Shown here piece by piece: positions 24,227 to 33,388 of a stretch of 64,000 nt of DNA. Each line of letters begins with the position of its first letter. Within the stretch, counting starts at the first letter, position 1. This DNA is from Pseudoalteromonas ruthenica (lineage in GTDB: Bacteria; Pseudomonadota; Gammaproteobacteria; Enterobacterales; Alteromonadaceae): positions 186,001 through 250,000 of the forward strand of contig NZ_CP023397.1 of the NCBI RefSeq assembly GCF_008808095.1, in the 5' to 3' direction. The translations under genes and the position numbers were made by a program. The notes beneath the pieces are model-generated. The model did not search any database. It was not told where the DNA came from and was given only the letters and a program-made list of their open reading frames with translations.

Positions 24227-26890
24227 ATGAGCATAACAATGAAAACAACACCTAAACGCCGCTTTAAAATCAACCGAGTGGCTGCACTCGTGACCACAAG
24301 TTTACTCGCTAGCATGGCCATTACTCCCAGCGTCTATGCACAACAGCAGTTAGCGCAAGATGACCAGCAAATGGAAACTATTGAAGTGAGGGGTATTCGC
24401 CGCTCGTTGGAAGCTTCCATGAATACTAAGCGCTTTGCCAATGCTGTAGTTGATGCCATTACCTCTGAAGACATTGGTAAATTCCCTGACAAAAACATTG
24501 GTGATGCCTTACAGCGTATTTCTGGGGTTACCGTGGACCGCCAATACGGTGAAGTGAGCGGGGTGACCATTCGCGGTACAGCGCCTGAACAATCAAGAGT
24601 GCTGTTAAATGGCCAATCAGTGGCCAGCACCTCATGGTACGACTTAGGCCCTGCAACGCGTACATTTAATATGGAATTACTCTCTGCTGAGCAAGTATCA
24701 GCGGTGGAAGTGTACAAAACACCCAAAGCCTCCATCGAGGAAGGGGCCTTAGGCGGCACCGTGGATTTGACCACGCGCCAGCCGTTAGACTTGGACACCA
24801 ACACCCTGATGGTATCCGCTGAGCTAGCGCGTGGGTCTCTGTACGATGAAACCGACGCGGGTGGCGCATTTTTAGCGAGCTGGAAAGATGAGCAAGAGCG
24901 CTTTGGTATTCTCGCTTCTTACTCCATCGAGCAACTGACCTCCGGGCGCCATGTGCTGGAGTCTATCGGGAGTTACTATGAATACTTTGCCGCTGACCCA
25001 GGCACAGGGCAAGAATCGACAGTGGGCGCGTGGGCGATAGGCTCGCAGGCTTTTCGAGCTGAGCGCGAGCGTACCAGTGCGCAATTAACCGCGCAATTTG
25101 CGCCTACCGATAATACCGAGTTTGTGCTTGATTATTTTCGCTTCGAGCTCGATAACCCTCATGTAAACCATAACTTTTTGACCGTCGGCGGGCGTGGTAG
25201 CGGCTCTGAGAACGTGCAAAATAATGCCCTTGGCGGCACGGAGCAAGCGACCATTACGCCTGCCTATGCCTCGATTATTTATAATCCGGTGGTGCGCAAT
25301 GCCGTTAATATGAAAGCCGATGTGCTGAACTTATCGGGTAAGTATATCGGTGATACTTATGAAGTAAGTGCCGTGTTGGGTCAGTCTACCTCCGATGGCG
25401 GTACGCAGTTCGGCGCCTCCAGTTGGTGGATACCGGCGACTGACGAGGGTGATAAAATCGGCGACCCGGCATTTGCAAATGGTCAAAATAGCACCGATGG
25501 CGGCTTTACCTTCGATGCGACAGGCCCCTATCAAGTATGGCTGAGCTCACTCGATGCCACCGATGCCAGTCAGTTTAAACATGCCCAAGAGGCCAACTTT
25601 CAAACTACCGTCCAAGAGCATGATATCCGCTACGCCCAAGCAGATATCAAATGGTTGCTCAGCGGCGATCTGTTTACCAGTATTGAAGCCGGGGTGAAGG
25701 TCAATAGCAGTGAATTCTCACGGGTAGCGATTCATCGTAACCCGGCCGATGTGGTTGGCTTTGTCCCCAATGGCAATTTAAGCAATTGGAGTGATGGCGT
25801 GTTTACTGATCTTCACTCGCAAAGTAGCGGCCATATTCTTGATTCCTATGCCAAGCTTGATGAAGACCAGTGGTGGGATTTTATCAGTGGCAAATATGAA
25901 GCGGGAGAGCTGATCGAAACACCTGCTTTGGGCGATACCTTCGGCGTGGATGAAGATATGCTGGCGCTTTACGTGCAAAGTGATTTCAGCGGCGAATACT
26001 TCCGAGGAAACGTGGGCTTACGTTATGTGGACACCGAGCAAACCTCGTCTGGCTATGCCGATGGCCAAGCCTTTAAAGAAACGGTGGACTACGATAATTG
26101 GTTGCCAAGCATCAACATCGCCTTTGATGTCAGCGACGACGTTATTGTGCGCGGCGCCGCATCCAGTGTGATGTCACGGGTGAATTACAGCGACCTGAAG
26201 CCCGGCTTAGCCATTCAAGAAAACTTTGGCTCTGCCAACGGCGGCAACCCCTATCTAAAACCTTATGAGGCCGACCAAGCTGACTTCGGGGTTGAATACT
26301 ATTTTACCGAGGCATCGCTGTTTTCAGCGGCTGCTTTTGTGAAACAAATTGACAACGTTGTCTTTCTCACTGAGGAGGTCGAGTTTGTCGATGGCTGTGG
26401 CGCTCAACCTTCTGAATATGATAGCTGCCGCGTCACCCGACCTCGCAGTAATGGCGATGGTGATGTCACCGGCTTAGAGTTGCAACTGCAGCATACCTTT
26501 GCCAATGGTTTTGGCTTTGTCAGTAACTACACCTATGTTGATAGTGAAACAACCCGCCCCGATGGCGCTACAGAAATGGTTCCTGGGGTGTCGGAAAACT
26601 CATTTAACGGCTCGCTGTTCTACGAGAACGATCACATCAGTGCGCGTATCGCCTACAACTGGCGCAGTGAGTGGATAGGTGTGGGCGCCGCTCAAGCGGT
26701 ACGCAATGATGACTATCAACAATGGGATGCATCCGTTGTTTGGCACGCCATGGAAAATCTTGATATCAGCTTAGAGGGGGTGAACCTTACCAATGAGGTC
26801 ATTCAATCTTACGATACCAACTATGACTTAACGCAAAACACCATTGAGTTTGGCTCTCGCTACTACCTCAGTGCCAGCTATAAGTTCTAA
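24227..26890 (+). CDS. TonB-dependent outer-membrane receptor of a glycan locus
   Basis: An 887-aa receptor for TonB-driven import across the outer membrane. It has a long signal peptide (ending VYA near residue 34), an N-terminal VRGIRRSLEASMNTKR plug start typical of oligosaccharide-type receptors of Alteromonadales and Xanthomonadales, a plug with GKFPDKNIGDALQRISGVTVDR and TIRGTAPEQSRVLLNGQ, and a beta-barrel ending in an aromatic residue (YYLSASYKF). The open frame extends upstream to 23972, but AAGGAAGAAG before the ATG at 24227 sets the start. Downstream genes for a halogenase-like enzyme, sugar transporter, kinase and hexosaminidase imply GlcNAc-containing oligosaccharides as substrate. 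Confidence 0.92.
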   Translation: MSITMKTTPKRRFKINRVAALVTTSLLASMAITPSVYAQQQLAQDDQQMETIEVRGIRRSLEASMNTKRFANAVVDAITSEDIGKFPDKNIGDALQRISGVTVDRQYGEVSGVTIRGTAPEQSRVLLNGQSVASTSWYDLGPATRTFNMELLSAEQVSAVEVYKTPKASIEEGALGGTVDLTTRQPLDLDTNTLMVSAELARGSLYDETDAGGAFLASWKDEQERFGILASYSIEQLTSGRHVLESIGSYYEYFAADPGTGQESTVGAWAIGSQAFRAERERTSAQLTAQFAPTDNTEFVLDYFRFELDNPHVNHNFLTVGGRGSGSENVQNNALGGTEQATITPAYASIIYNPVVRNAVNMKADVLNLSGKYIGDTYEVSAVLGQSTSDGGTQFGASSWWIPATDEGDKIGDPAFANGQNSTDGGFTFDATGPYQVWLSSLDATDASQFKHAQEANFQTTVQEHDIRYAQADIKWLLSGDLFTSIEAGVKVNSSEFSRVAIHRNPADVVGFVPNGNLSNWSDGVFTDLHSQSSGHILDSYAKLDEDQWWDFISGKYEAGELIETPALGDTFGVDEDMLALYVQSDFSGEYFRGNVGLRYVDTEQTSSGYADGQAFKETVDYDNWLPSINIAFDVSDDVIVRGAASSVMSRVNYSDLKPGLAIQENFGSANGGNPYLKPYEADQADFGVEYYFTEASLFSAAAFVKQIDNVVFLTEEVEFVDGCGAQPSEYDSCRVTRPRSNGDGDVTGLELQLQHTFANGFGFVSNYTYVDSETTRPDGATEMVPGVSENSFNGSLFYENDHISARIAYNWRSEWIGVGAAQAVRNDDYQQWDASVVWHAMENLDISLEGVNLTNEVIQSYDTNYDLTQNTIEFGSRYYLSASYKF

Positions 26891-26899
26891 CTATCAAGG

Positions 26900-26919
26900 G
26901 CCCAGCCTCAGCGCTGGGC
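26900..26919 (+). other. Intercistronic hairpin in the glycan operon
   Basis: A 7-base perfect stem (GCCCAGC / GCTGGGC) lies in the 39 bases between the receptor and halogenase genes. No T run follows, so it is more likely a processing or mRNA-stability hairpin that sets the ratio of the abundant receptor to the downstream enzymes than a terminator. Confidence 0.5.
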
Positions 26920-26929
26920 AAACAGGGCG

Positions 26930-28387
26930 ATGAATAACATTAATACCATCACGATAGTGGGCGGAGGCACGGCCGGGTGGATGTGCGCCGCCTATCTGAG
27001 TAAGCACCACCGAGATAAAACGGTGCGGGTGATAGAGTCTGCACACATTGGTCGTATTGGTGTTGGCGAAGGGTCTACGCCACACCTGCAACAGTTTATG
27101 GCCGACTTAGGGGTGACAGAAAGCAGTTGGATGCGAGCCTGCGACGCCACCTATAAGGCAGGGATCCGCTTTAGTCACTGGAATGGCGATGACAGTGAGT
27201 ATTTTCACCCTTTCTTTAGTGAGTTAGATGAAAAAACGGCGGAGGTGTTTTTTGTTAACGCCAATGCTAGGCGTCGCGGGGCTGCCGTGCCCGTCCATCC
27301 TGATGGGTACTTTTTAGCGGCGCAGTTGGCGGCGCAAAATCGTGCTCCCAAAGCGCTCAGTGCATTAGCGCGGCCGCTGCACTATGGCTATCATTTTGAT
27401 GCGCAAAAGCTGGCAGATTGGCTGCGCGCCTATGCCTGCGCTCGTGGCGTTGAGCACATCAGCGGAACAGTCTCGCAAGTACAAGGTCGCCAGCGTATTG
27501 AGCATGTCACCTTGGCGGATGGGCGCACGTTACAGGGAGACTTTTACATTGATGCCAGTGGTTTTCAATCACTGCTGGTGGAAAAGGCGCTGCAAGAGCC
27601 CTTTATTCGCTTTAACGATGAGTTACTCAATGACCGCGCCGTGGCTTTCGCCACTGAGGCGTTGCCTAACCCGCCGGTGTATACCCATGCTCAAGCGATG
27701 CCGAGTGGTTGGCGCTGGCACATTCCACTGCAAAGCCGCTGTGGCAATGGCTATGTCTACAGCAGCCAATATCTAAGTGCGGAGCAGGCTGAACTGCAAT
27801 TGCGCCAAGCCTTGGGTGAGTATCACAGCAGCGCTAAACATCTGCACATGCGAGTGGGGATGATGCGCCGCGCACTGGTCAGTAATGTCATGGCCGTTGG
27901 CCTAGCGCAGAGTTTTATCGAGCCTTTGGAGGCCACCGCGCTGATGATCACGGGCCACAGCATCACACTACTGAGTCAATTTATTGAAGGCCAGGTCAGT
28001 GCGCAGCACCTTAATGATGAATTACACACCCTCGTGTTGGGCGTGAAAGATTATATTCTCGGCCATTACGCCACCAGCCGTCGTGTCGATACGCCCTATT
28101 GGTTAGCCAGTGCGGGAATAGCCGCACAAAGCCCGCGAATTGCGCCGCTGTTACGGCGTTGGCGCAGCGGTGGAGATATCGACCAGTGGTTGCATCAGCA
28201 TCGTCATCAGCAGGCTTATAACCGAGCCAGCTGGTATTGCCTGTTAGCGGGCATGGATTATCGCGACACGCACCTCACCCAGCCTTTTGAGTGCGCCCCG
28301 GCGCATATCGACAGCGCCGCCAAGGCCTATGTAAAAACACTATGCGAGACTCATTTCGGCGTCCATGAGCAGGTTTTAAGGCTGTGA
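26930..28387 (+). CDS. Flavin-dependent tryptophan-halogenase-family protein
   Basis: A 485-aa member of the FADH2-dependent halogenase family. The FAD loop is GGGTAG (11-16); the halogenase hallmark WxWxIP is W261-R-W-H-I-P266; the lysine that forms the halogenating intermediate has a counterpart at K76 in TYKAGIRF. GVGEGSTPHLQQF and SFIEPLEATAL near residue 326 are also family blocks. Such genes often sit beside TonB receptors in marine gammaproteobacteria, and BrvH, a brominating relative, comes from such a group; the native substrate is generally unknown. All key residues appear present, so it may be an active halogenase rather than only a monooxygenase-like relic. Confidence 0.9.
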   Translation: MNNINTITIVGGGTAGWMCAAYLSKHHRDKTVRVIESAHIGRIGVGEGSTPHLQQFMADLGVTESSWMRACDATYKAGIRFSHWNGDDSEYFHPFFSELDEKTAEVFFVNANARRRGAAVPVHPDGYFLAAQLAAQNRAPKALSALARPLHYGYHFDAQKLADWLRAYACARGVEHISGTVSQVQGRQRIEHVTLADGRTLQGDFYIDASGFQSLLVEKALQEPFIRFNDELLNDRAVAFATEALPNPPVYTHAQAMPSGWRWHIPLQSRCGNGYVYSSQYLSAEQAELQLRQALGEYHSSAKHLHMRVGMMRRALVSNVMAVGLAQSFIEPLEATALMITGHSITLLSQFIEGQVSAQHLNDELHTLVLGVKDYILGHYATSRRVDTPYWLASAGIAAQSPRIAPLLRRWRSGGDIDQWLHQHRHQQAYNRASWYCLLAGMDYRDTHLTQPFECAPAHIDSAAKAYVKTLCETHFGVHEQVLRL

Positions 28388-28480
28388 GAATAGTATTAGT
28401 AAGGCACTGAATTGTGCCGCTAGTGGTGGCAAAAGGCTGCGATACTGGCAGTGCATAAAAAGAGAATTAATAACCCGTTT

Positions 28481-28558
28481 GGGGTGATGGTCGTGGTTCC
28501 CCTTGAGCATTGTGTTTGTTTGCCCACAGGCCGGCTCGTATAAACCATCACCCCTTTT
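28481..28558 (+). promoter_or_regulatory. Long-loop hairpin upstream of the sugar transporter
   Basis: A perfect 11-base stem, GGGGTGATGGT (28481-28491) with ACCATCACCCC (28544-28554), encloses a 52-base loop and is followed by TTTTATTTT, 29 bases before the transporter start. It could be an attenuator or a terminator with read-through separating receptor/halogenase from transporter/kinase/hexosaminidase. The loop has no recognised riboswitch. Confidence 0.5.
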
Positions 28559-28583
28559 ATTTTAAGGCACAGAGGGAAGAACA

Positions 28584-29852
28584 ATGAAAACTAATATCCC
28601 TGTGGTCGTATTAGTACTCGCGACCTTTTTTATGATTTCGTTTATTACCAATATCCTCGGACCGATATTTCCGGCGCTTATTGATAGCTTTGATATTGGC
28701 TTAACGCTAGCGGGGTTTTTCCCGTTCGCATTCTTTATCGCCTACGGAGTCATGTCCATTCCGGCGGGGTTGTTAGTGCAATCTTGGGGCGAGAAACACG
28801 TGATGTTGTTGGCGTTTTTACTCGCTGCATTAGGCGCAATGGCGTTTGTGCTTATGCCGGTATTTGCGGTTGCAATGACAGCGCTGTTCTTGCTCGGCTC
28901 AGCTATGGCACTACTGCAAGTGGCGGTTAACCCATTATTGCGCGAAAGCGGCGGCAGCCAGCATTTTGCGCTGTTGTCAGTGTTGGCGCAGCTGATGTTT
29001 GGTGGCGCTGCAACGTTGTCCCCTTTGGTGTATTCACATTTACTTGAGCAAACGCAAACTGGGCAAGGTGTTGGAGCCATGATAGCGCCGAGTATTCCCG
29101 CGAATATGGGGTGGCTGAGTATGTATTGGCTGTTTGCGGCATTAAGTGTGGCCATGCTGGTATGGATAGCGCTAACACCCATTAAAAGAGCCCAGCGCAA
29201 CGCCGATGAACGGCTCAGCGCCAAGCAAAGCCTGCAATACTTTAAAAACCCCACGGCCATTAAGTTCTTCTTTGCAATCGCCGCTTATGTTGCCCTAGAG
29301 CAAGGCATTGCCAATTCCATGTCGGTGTTTTTACAGCAACAACATGGCTTAGAGCCCAACACTGAGGGCGCAGCGGTGGTGAGTCATTTTTGGTTGAGTT
29401 TAACCCTGGGTTGTTTACTCGGATTAGTGCTACTTAAGTGTGTGGATGCGCAAAAGTTATTGATGTTCTTTAGCGTGGGTGCCGCGCTCTGCTTAGTTGT
29501 AGCGCTGTTTGGCAGCCAATCGCTAGCGGTGCTGGCATTTCCTGCCTGTGGGTTTTTCTTGTCCATTATGTGGTCGGTTATTTTCTCTTTGGCGCTCAAC
29601 TCTTTTAAAGCCGGGCATGGCGCTGTGGCCGGGATCCTCTGCACTGGCATTATTGGCGGCGCCGTGGCCTCGCCAATCATTGGCGCAATCAGCCAAGGTA
29701 TAGGGAGCTTACAAATCGCCATTCTAGTACTGTTTGTACCGCTGATTTATATCTTTAGCGTGGGTATTTGGGCGCGTCCACTGGTGCGCAATCACACCCT
29801 TAATCTGTTTAAAAAATCCGTTTCCAACGAAGAGTTAAAGAGTCCTTCATGA
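28584..29852 (+). CDS. FucP/NagP-type MFS sugar transporter
   Basis: A 422-aa inner-membrane sugar:proton symporter of the fucose/glucose-galactose-type MFS subfamily, with about 12 hydrophobic segments. The subfamily signs are FFMISFITNILGPIFPAL in helix 1, AYGVMSIPAGLLVQSWGEKHVMLLAF between helices 2 and 3, ALLQVAVNPLLRESGG, and VALEQGIANSMSVFLQQQHG in helix 7. In chitin and GlcNAc loci of Alteromonadales this type of carrier (NagP) imports GlcNAc. Its stop overlaps the kinase start by 4 bases (ATGA), so the two are translationally coupled. Confidence 0.87.
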   Translation: MKTNIPVVVLVLATFFMISFITNILGPIFPALIDSFDIGLTLAGFFPFAFFIAYGVMSIPAGLLVQSWGEKHVMLLAFLLAALGAMAFVLMPVFAVAMTALFLLGSAMALLQVAVNPLLRESGGSQHFALLSVLAQLMFGGAATLSPLVYSHLLEQTQTGQGVGAMIAPSIPANMGWLSMYWLFAALSVAMLVWIALTPIKRAQRNADERLSAKQSLQYFKNPTAIKFFFAIAAYVALEQGIANSMSVFLQQQHGLEPNTEGAAVVSHFWLSLTLGCLLGLVLLKCVDAQKLLMFFSVGAALCLVVALFGSQSLAVLAFPACGFFLSIMWSVIFSLALNSFKAGHGAVAGILCTGIIGGAVASPIIGAISQGIGSLQIAILVLFVPLIYIFSVGIWARPLVRNHTLNLFKKSVSNEELKSPS

Positions 29853-30715
29853 AAAATGTTGTATGCATCGACTTGGGAGGCACCAAAGCACTGGTAGCGC
29901 GTGTTGATGGCGTGAATCTCAGCGCCCCGATTCGTCGCGCGGTGCCCTACCAAGGGGAGAAAGAACAAATCAATGCATTTGTCTTAGAGTTAGTGCGCAG
30001 TACCATTAACGAGCACAGTCAAGGCATTGCCATTGGCGTTCCGAGCATGGTGGAAATGCAATCAGGTCGGGTGCTGGAAACCGTGAATATTCCCAGTTGG
30101 CACAACGTTGCTTTACAGCAATTGTTACAGACCCACTTTGAGTTACCGGTGGTGGTGCACAATGATGCCAACTGTTTTGCCATGGGCGAGTATTGTTATG
30201 GCGGCCATCAAGTGCAAAACCTCGTGGGTGTGTGCTTAGGCACCGGCCTTGGCGCGGGCATTGTCATCGATGGCACCTTGTATAGCGGCAAACATGCGGC
30301 GGCCGGCGAGTTTGGTAGCTTTCCCTATCGAGATGGTATCATTGAGCACTATACCAGCGGGCAATTCTTTAAGCGCCAAGGTTTAGAGGGGGGCGCGCAG
30401 GCACTGTTAGCGCAACAAGGCGATGCGCATGCAAAGGCGTTGTTTGCTGATTTAGGTACACACGTAGGTTATGCCTTGGCGCAGGTGATGCTGGCTTTTG
30501 ACCCAGACAAAGTCGTGCTTGGCGGCTCCGTGGCACGCTCTTACTCACTGTTTGCTGAAACCATGTGGCACGCGCTCAGTAAGCAGGCTCACCCCATTTT
30601 AGTTGAAGCGTTGCAAATAAGCCCCGGGCAGTTGGAATATGCGCCGCTGTTGGGGGCATATGCGTTATTCGAACGTCACACCCATTTGCCACACAAGGAG
30701 GTTTATTGTGCGTAA
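29849..30715 (+). CDS. ROK-family sugar kinase without the zinc motif
   Basis: A 288-aa ROK protein that probably phosphorylates the imported sugar (GlcNAc or glucose). The ATP-binding start CIDLGGTKALVARV, the HNDANCFAMGEY catalytic block (about 109-120) and GVCLGTGLGAGIVIDG (about 130-145) are all present. The zinc-binding cysteine cluster (CxCGxxGCxE) that normally follows the GEFG motif is missing: the chain goes GEFGSFPYRDGIIEHYTSGQFF. Zinc-less ROK kinases are known, so activity is still likely. There is no N-terminal HTH, ruling out a repressor. The gene overlaps the transporter by 4 and the hexosaminidase by 8 bases. Confidence 0.86.
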   Translation: MKNVVCIDLGGTKALVARVDGVNLSAPIRRAVPYQGEKEQINAFVLELVRSTINEHSQGIAIGVPSMVEMQSGRVLETVNIPSWHNVALQQLLQTHFELPVVVHNDANCFAMGEYCYGGHQVQNLVGVCLGTGLGAGIVIDGTLYSGKHAAAGEFGSFPYRDGIIEHYTSGQFFKRQGLEGGAQALLAQQGDAHAKALFADLGTHVGYALAQVMLAFDPDKVVLGGSVARSYSLFAETMWHALSKQAHPILVEALQISPGQLEYAPLLGAYALFERHTHLPHKEVYCA

Positions 30716-33257
30716 CCTAATTTTATTGTTGCTTGTTTACGCGGCCAACGCGCAAGCGATCACGGCGTTGCAGCTTGAGCGTTTGGCGCAGCAACTACAA
30801 GTGCATTACACCTTGATTGATGCCAATCCTGATAGTTGTCCTGAGCAAAAAGAGACGTGTTACCTCAGTGAACTGACACTGTCGTTAGCCAGCGCCGAGG
30901 ATTTAGAGCCACTAAGCGATTGGGCCATCTATTTTAGCCAGCTGATGCCTATCTACGCGGTGCAGGGGGAGCAGCTCGCTATTGAGCATGTTAATGGTGA
31001 TCTACACCGCATCCGTGCCACTTCGCAGTTTACCGGCTTTGGTGAGGCGGACGTAAGCGTGCGTTTTTACACTGAACAATCGCAAATCACCCGCTCGGAA
31101 TTTATGCCCAACTACCTGATAAGCGATGTTGAGCATCGTCTTGAGCCACAGGTGATCGCCAGCACGCAAAGCGCTGTTGATGACACTACAGGCTTAGAGC
31201 AGCAACCCTATTTACAGGCTTTCACCGGCATCAAGCAATTACGAGTGAGTGATGATGATAAAACCCCCTGGATGGGGGCTGAGTATTTATATCACCATCA
31301 AGTACGCCCTAAGCCCCGTGATACCGTATTGGGTTTGGTGCCACAGCCACAGCACATTGCGCGTAAGGCGCCAGGGCGATTGTCGCTAAGCAAAGGTTTT
31401 ACACTGCAATTAAAGGGGATAGAGCGAGGCGCTATCGAGGCGGCGTTAAAACGATTAGCAACCCTCGGCGTTCATGAGCGCCAAGCTGCGGTGAGTATTG
31501 AAATTAATGTTAGCGAGCAAGCAGGCGCGCCGCCAGAGTCTTATAAACTCAATGTGCGTGGTGAGAGCATTGTTATTCAAGCGCCCAGTGCCACTGGGGC
31601 CTTTTACGGGCTGCAAAGTGTAGCGGGGCTATTGAATAGTGACGATTTAAGCCTGGAGCGGGTCGCTATAGAAGATGCGCCGCATTATGGCTTTCGTGGT
31701 TTACACATTGATGTAGCGCGTAATTTTCGAACTAAGGCGTTTATTCTTAATACCATAGAGCAAATGGCGGCGTATAAGCTTAACAAGCTGCATTTGCACT
31801 TGGCAGATGATGAAGGCTGGCGTCTTGCCATTGATGGTTTACCGGAGCTGACCGAGGTGGCGGCAACACGTTGTTTAGATTTAGCAGAGCAGCGCTGCTT
31901 GTTGCCCCAGTTGGGCGCCGGCCACCTTAGTGACAGTGGAGTGAATGGTTTTTATAGCGCGCAAGATTATGTTGATATTTTGCGTTATGCCCAAGCCCAT
32001 CATATTGAAGTGGTGCCTTCGCTGGATATGCCCGGGCACTCGCGTGCCGCTATTAAAGCGATGGAGGCTCGTTATCAGCGTTTGCTGGCGCAAGGCGACA
32101 AACAGCGCGCCCGTCAGTACCGTTTAGTGGAGCCACAAGACCGTACGCAATACCGCTCTATTCAGCATTATAACGACAACACCTTAAATATTTGTTTGCC
32201 GTCAACCTATCGCTTTATCGATAAGGTCCTGCTGGAAGTACAGCGTTTACATCAGCGAGCGGGGGTGGCGTTGCACACTTATCATATTGGTGCCGATGAA
32301 ACGGCCGGAGCCTGGCTGGCGTCACCGGCATGCCAACAGCTCAAAGATAAGGTCGCGGACTTTAGCTCATTCAATGGTTATTTTATTGAAAAGATTAGTC
32401 AATCTTTGGCTAATAAAGGCATTAAAGTAGGTGGTTGGAGTGATGGCATGAGCGATGTGCGCTTAGCAAATATGCCAGCTCATGTGCAAAGTAACGCCTG
32501 GGCGACCTTGAGTGACAATGGCCATGAGGTTGCCCATCAGCATGCCAATCAAGGATGGGATGTGGTGATCTCCAGCCCAGATGTCACCTATTTTGACTTT
32601 CCATATCAATCGCACCCACAAGAGCGCGGTAATCACTGGGCCAGTCGGGCTGTTGATACGCAAAAAGTATTTGAGTTTATGCCTGATAATCTGCCCGCAC
32701 ATGCAGAGATATGGCGCAGTGTTAAAAATCAGCCGTATCGCGCCGATGACAGTGACTCGTCATTACAACCCGGTGTGCAGTTTGCCGGTGTGCAAGGACA
32801 CCTTTGGTCGGAGATGCTGCGCACAGACCGCCAAGCCGAGTACATGTTGTATCCGCGCTTATTGGCGTTAGCAGAGCGTGCTTGGCACAAACCGCAGTGG
32901 GCACTGCCTTATGTGGCCGGTCGCAGTTACAGTGCCGACACCGAGTTTTTCGATGCGCAACGCCAACAGCAACGAGAGCAGGACTGGCAGCGTTTTGCTT
33001 ATTTAGTTGGCGAACGGGAAATAGCTAAATTAGAAAAGTACGGGCGTTTTTATCGCATTCCCACAGTGGCGGCAAGCACCACTAAACAAGGCTATATCGA
33101 TGCCTTTACTTTACTTCCCGGGTTTGCCATTGAAGTACAAGCGGCGGATGGCCAGTGGCAACCGTTCAAGGGCAACAAGCACTATGGCCCGGTGCGGGCG
33201 ATACGAGCACGATCGCCACTAACCCAGCGCCGAGGCAGGGCGTTGAGTTTGCAGTAA
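30708..33257 (+). CDS. GH20 beta-N-acetylhexosaminidase (chitobiase-like)
   Basis: An 849-aa exported enzyme that removes terminal GlcNAc (or GalNAc) from oligosaccharides. The signal peptide is MRNLILLLLVYAANAQA. Next come a CHB_HEX-like N-terminal domain (about 30-190), a GH20b domain (about 210-330), the catalytic barrel (about 340-720) with the acid/base pair D530-E531 in HIGADETAG, and a small C-terminal beta domain. The layout matches Serratia/Vibrio chitobiase. The start is the GTG at 30708 with AAGGAGG upstream; the longer frame from 30639 lies inside the kinase gene. No lipobox is visible, so it is periplasmic or secreted. It is the last gene of the operon. Confidence 0.93.
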   Translation: MRNLILLLLVYAANAQAITALQLERLAQQLQVHYTLIDANPDSCPEQKETCYLSELTLSLASAEDLEPLSDWAIYFSQLMPIYAVQGEQLAIEHVNGDLHRIRATSQFTGFGEADVSVRFYTEQSQITRSEFMPNYLISDVEHRLEPQVIASTQSAVDDTTGLEQQPYLQAFTGIKQLRVSDDDKTPWMGAEYLYHHQVRPKPRDTVLGLVPQPQHIARKAPGRLSLSKGFTLQLKGIERGAIEAALKRLATLGVHERQAAVSIEINVSEQAGAPPESYKLNVRGESIVIQAPSATGAFYGLQSVAGLLNSDDLSLERVAIEDAPHYGFRGLHIDVARNFRTKAFILNTIEQMAAYKLNKLHLHLADDEGWRLAIDGLPELTEVAATRCLDLAEQRCLLPQLGAGHLSDSGVNGFYSAQDYVDILRYAQAHHIEVVPSLDMPGHSRAAIKAMEARYQRLLAQGDKQRARQYRLVEPQDRTQYRSIQHYNDNTLNICLPSTYRFIDKVLLEVQRLHQRAGVALHTYHIGADETAGAWLASPACQQLKDKVADFSSFNGYFIEKISQSLANKGIKVGGWSDGMSDVRLANMPAHVQSNAWATLSDNGHEVAHQHANQGWDVVISSPDVTYFDFPYQSHPQERGNHWASRAVDTQKVFEFMPDNLPAHAEIWRSVKNQPYRADDSDSSLQPGVQFAGVQGHLWSEMLRTDRQAEYMLYPRLLALAERAWHKPQWALPYVAGRSYSADTEFFDAQRQQQREQDWQRFAYLVGEREIAKLEKYGRFYRIPTVAASTTKQGYIDAFTLLPGFAIEVQAADGQWQPFKGNKHYGPVRAIRARSPLTQRRGRALSLQ

Positions 33258-33289
33258 ACCAAGATTTCACACCAGTAAGGCAAGAGCAG

Positions 33290-33310
33290 GGCGGTGATCA
33301 CCGCCTTTTT
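33290..33310 (+). terminator. Terminator of the glycan operon
   Basis: The perfect palindrome GGCGGTGA/TCACCGCC is followed by TTTTTG, 32 bases after the hexosaminidase stop. It ends the run of genes that starts at the TonB receptor. Confidence 0.85.
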
Positions 33311-33388
33311 GCTTTCGCTACTGAAACTAGTTGATTTAAATACGGTAATAAGTATTAATAAGGCTAATTATATTTAAGGATGAAAATA

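Noticed and set aside
24334..24804. A 156-aa minus-strand frame in the TonB receptor
   Set aside because: It is antisense to the conserved plug domain; no independent start signal or homology.
28742..29260. A 172-aa minus-strand frame in the sugar transporter gene
   Set aside because: It is antisense to conserved membrane helices of the transporter; length is explained by base composition.
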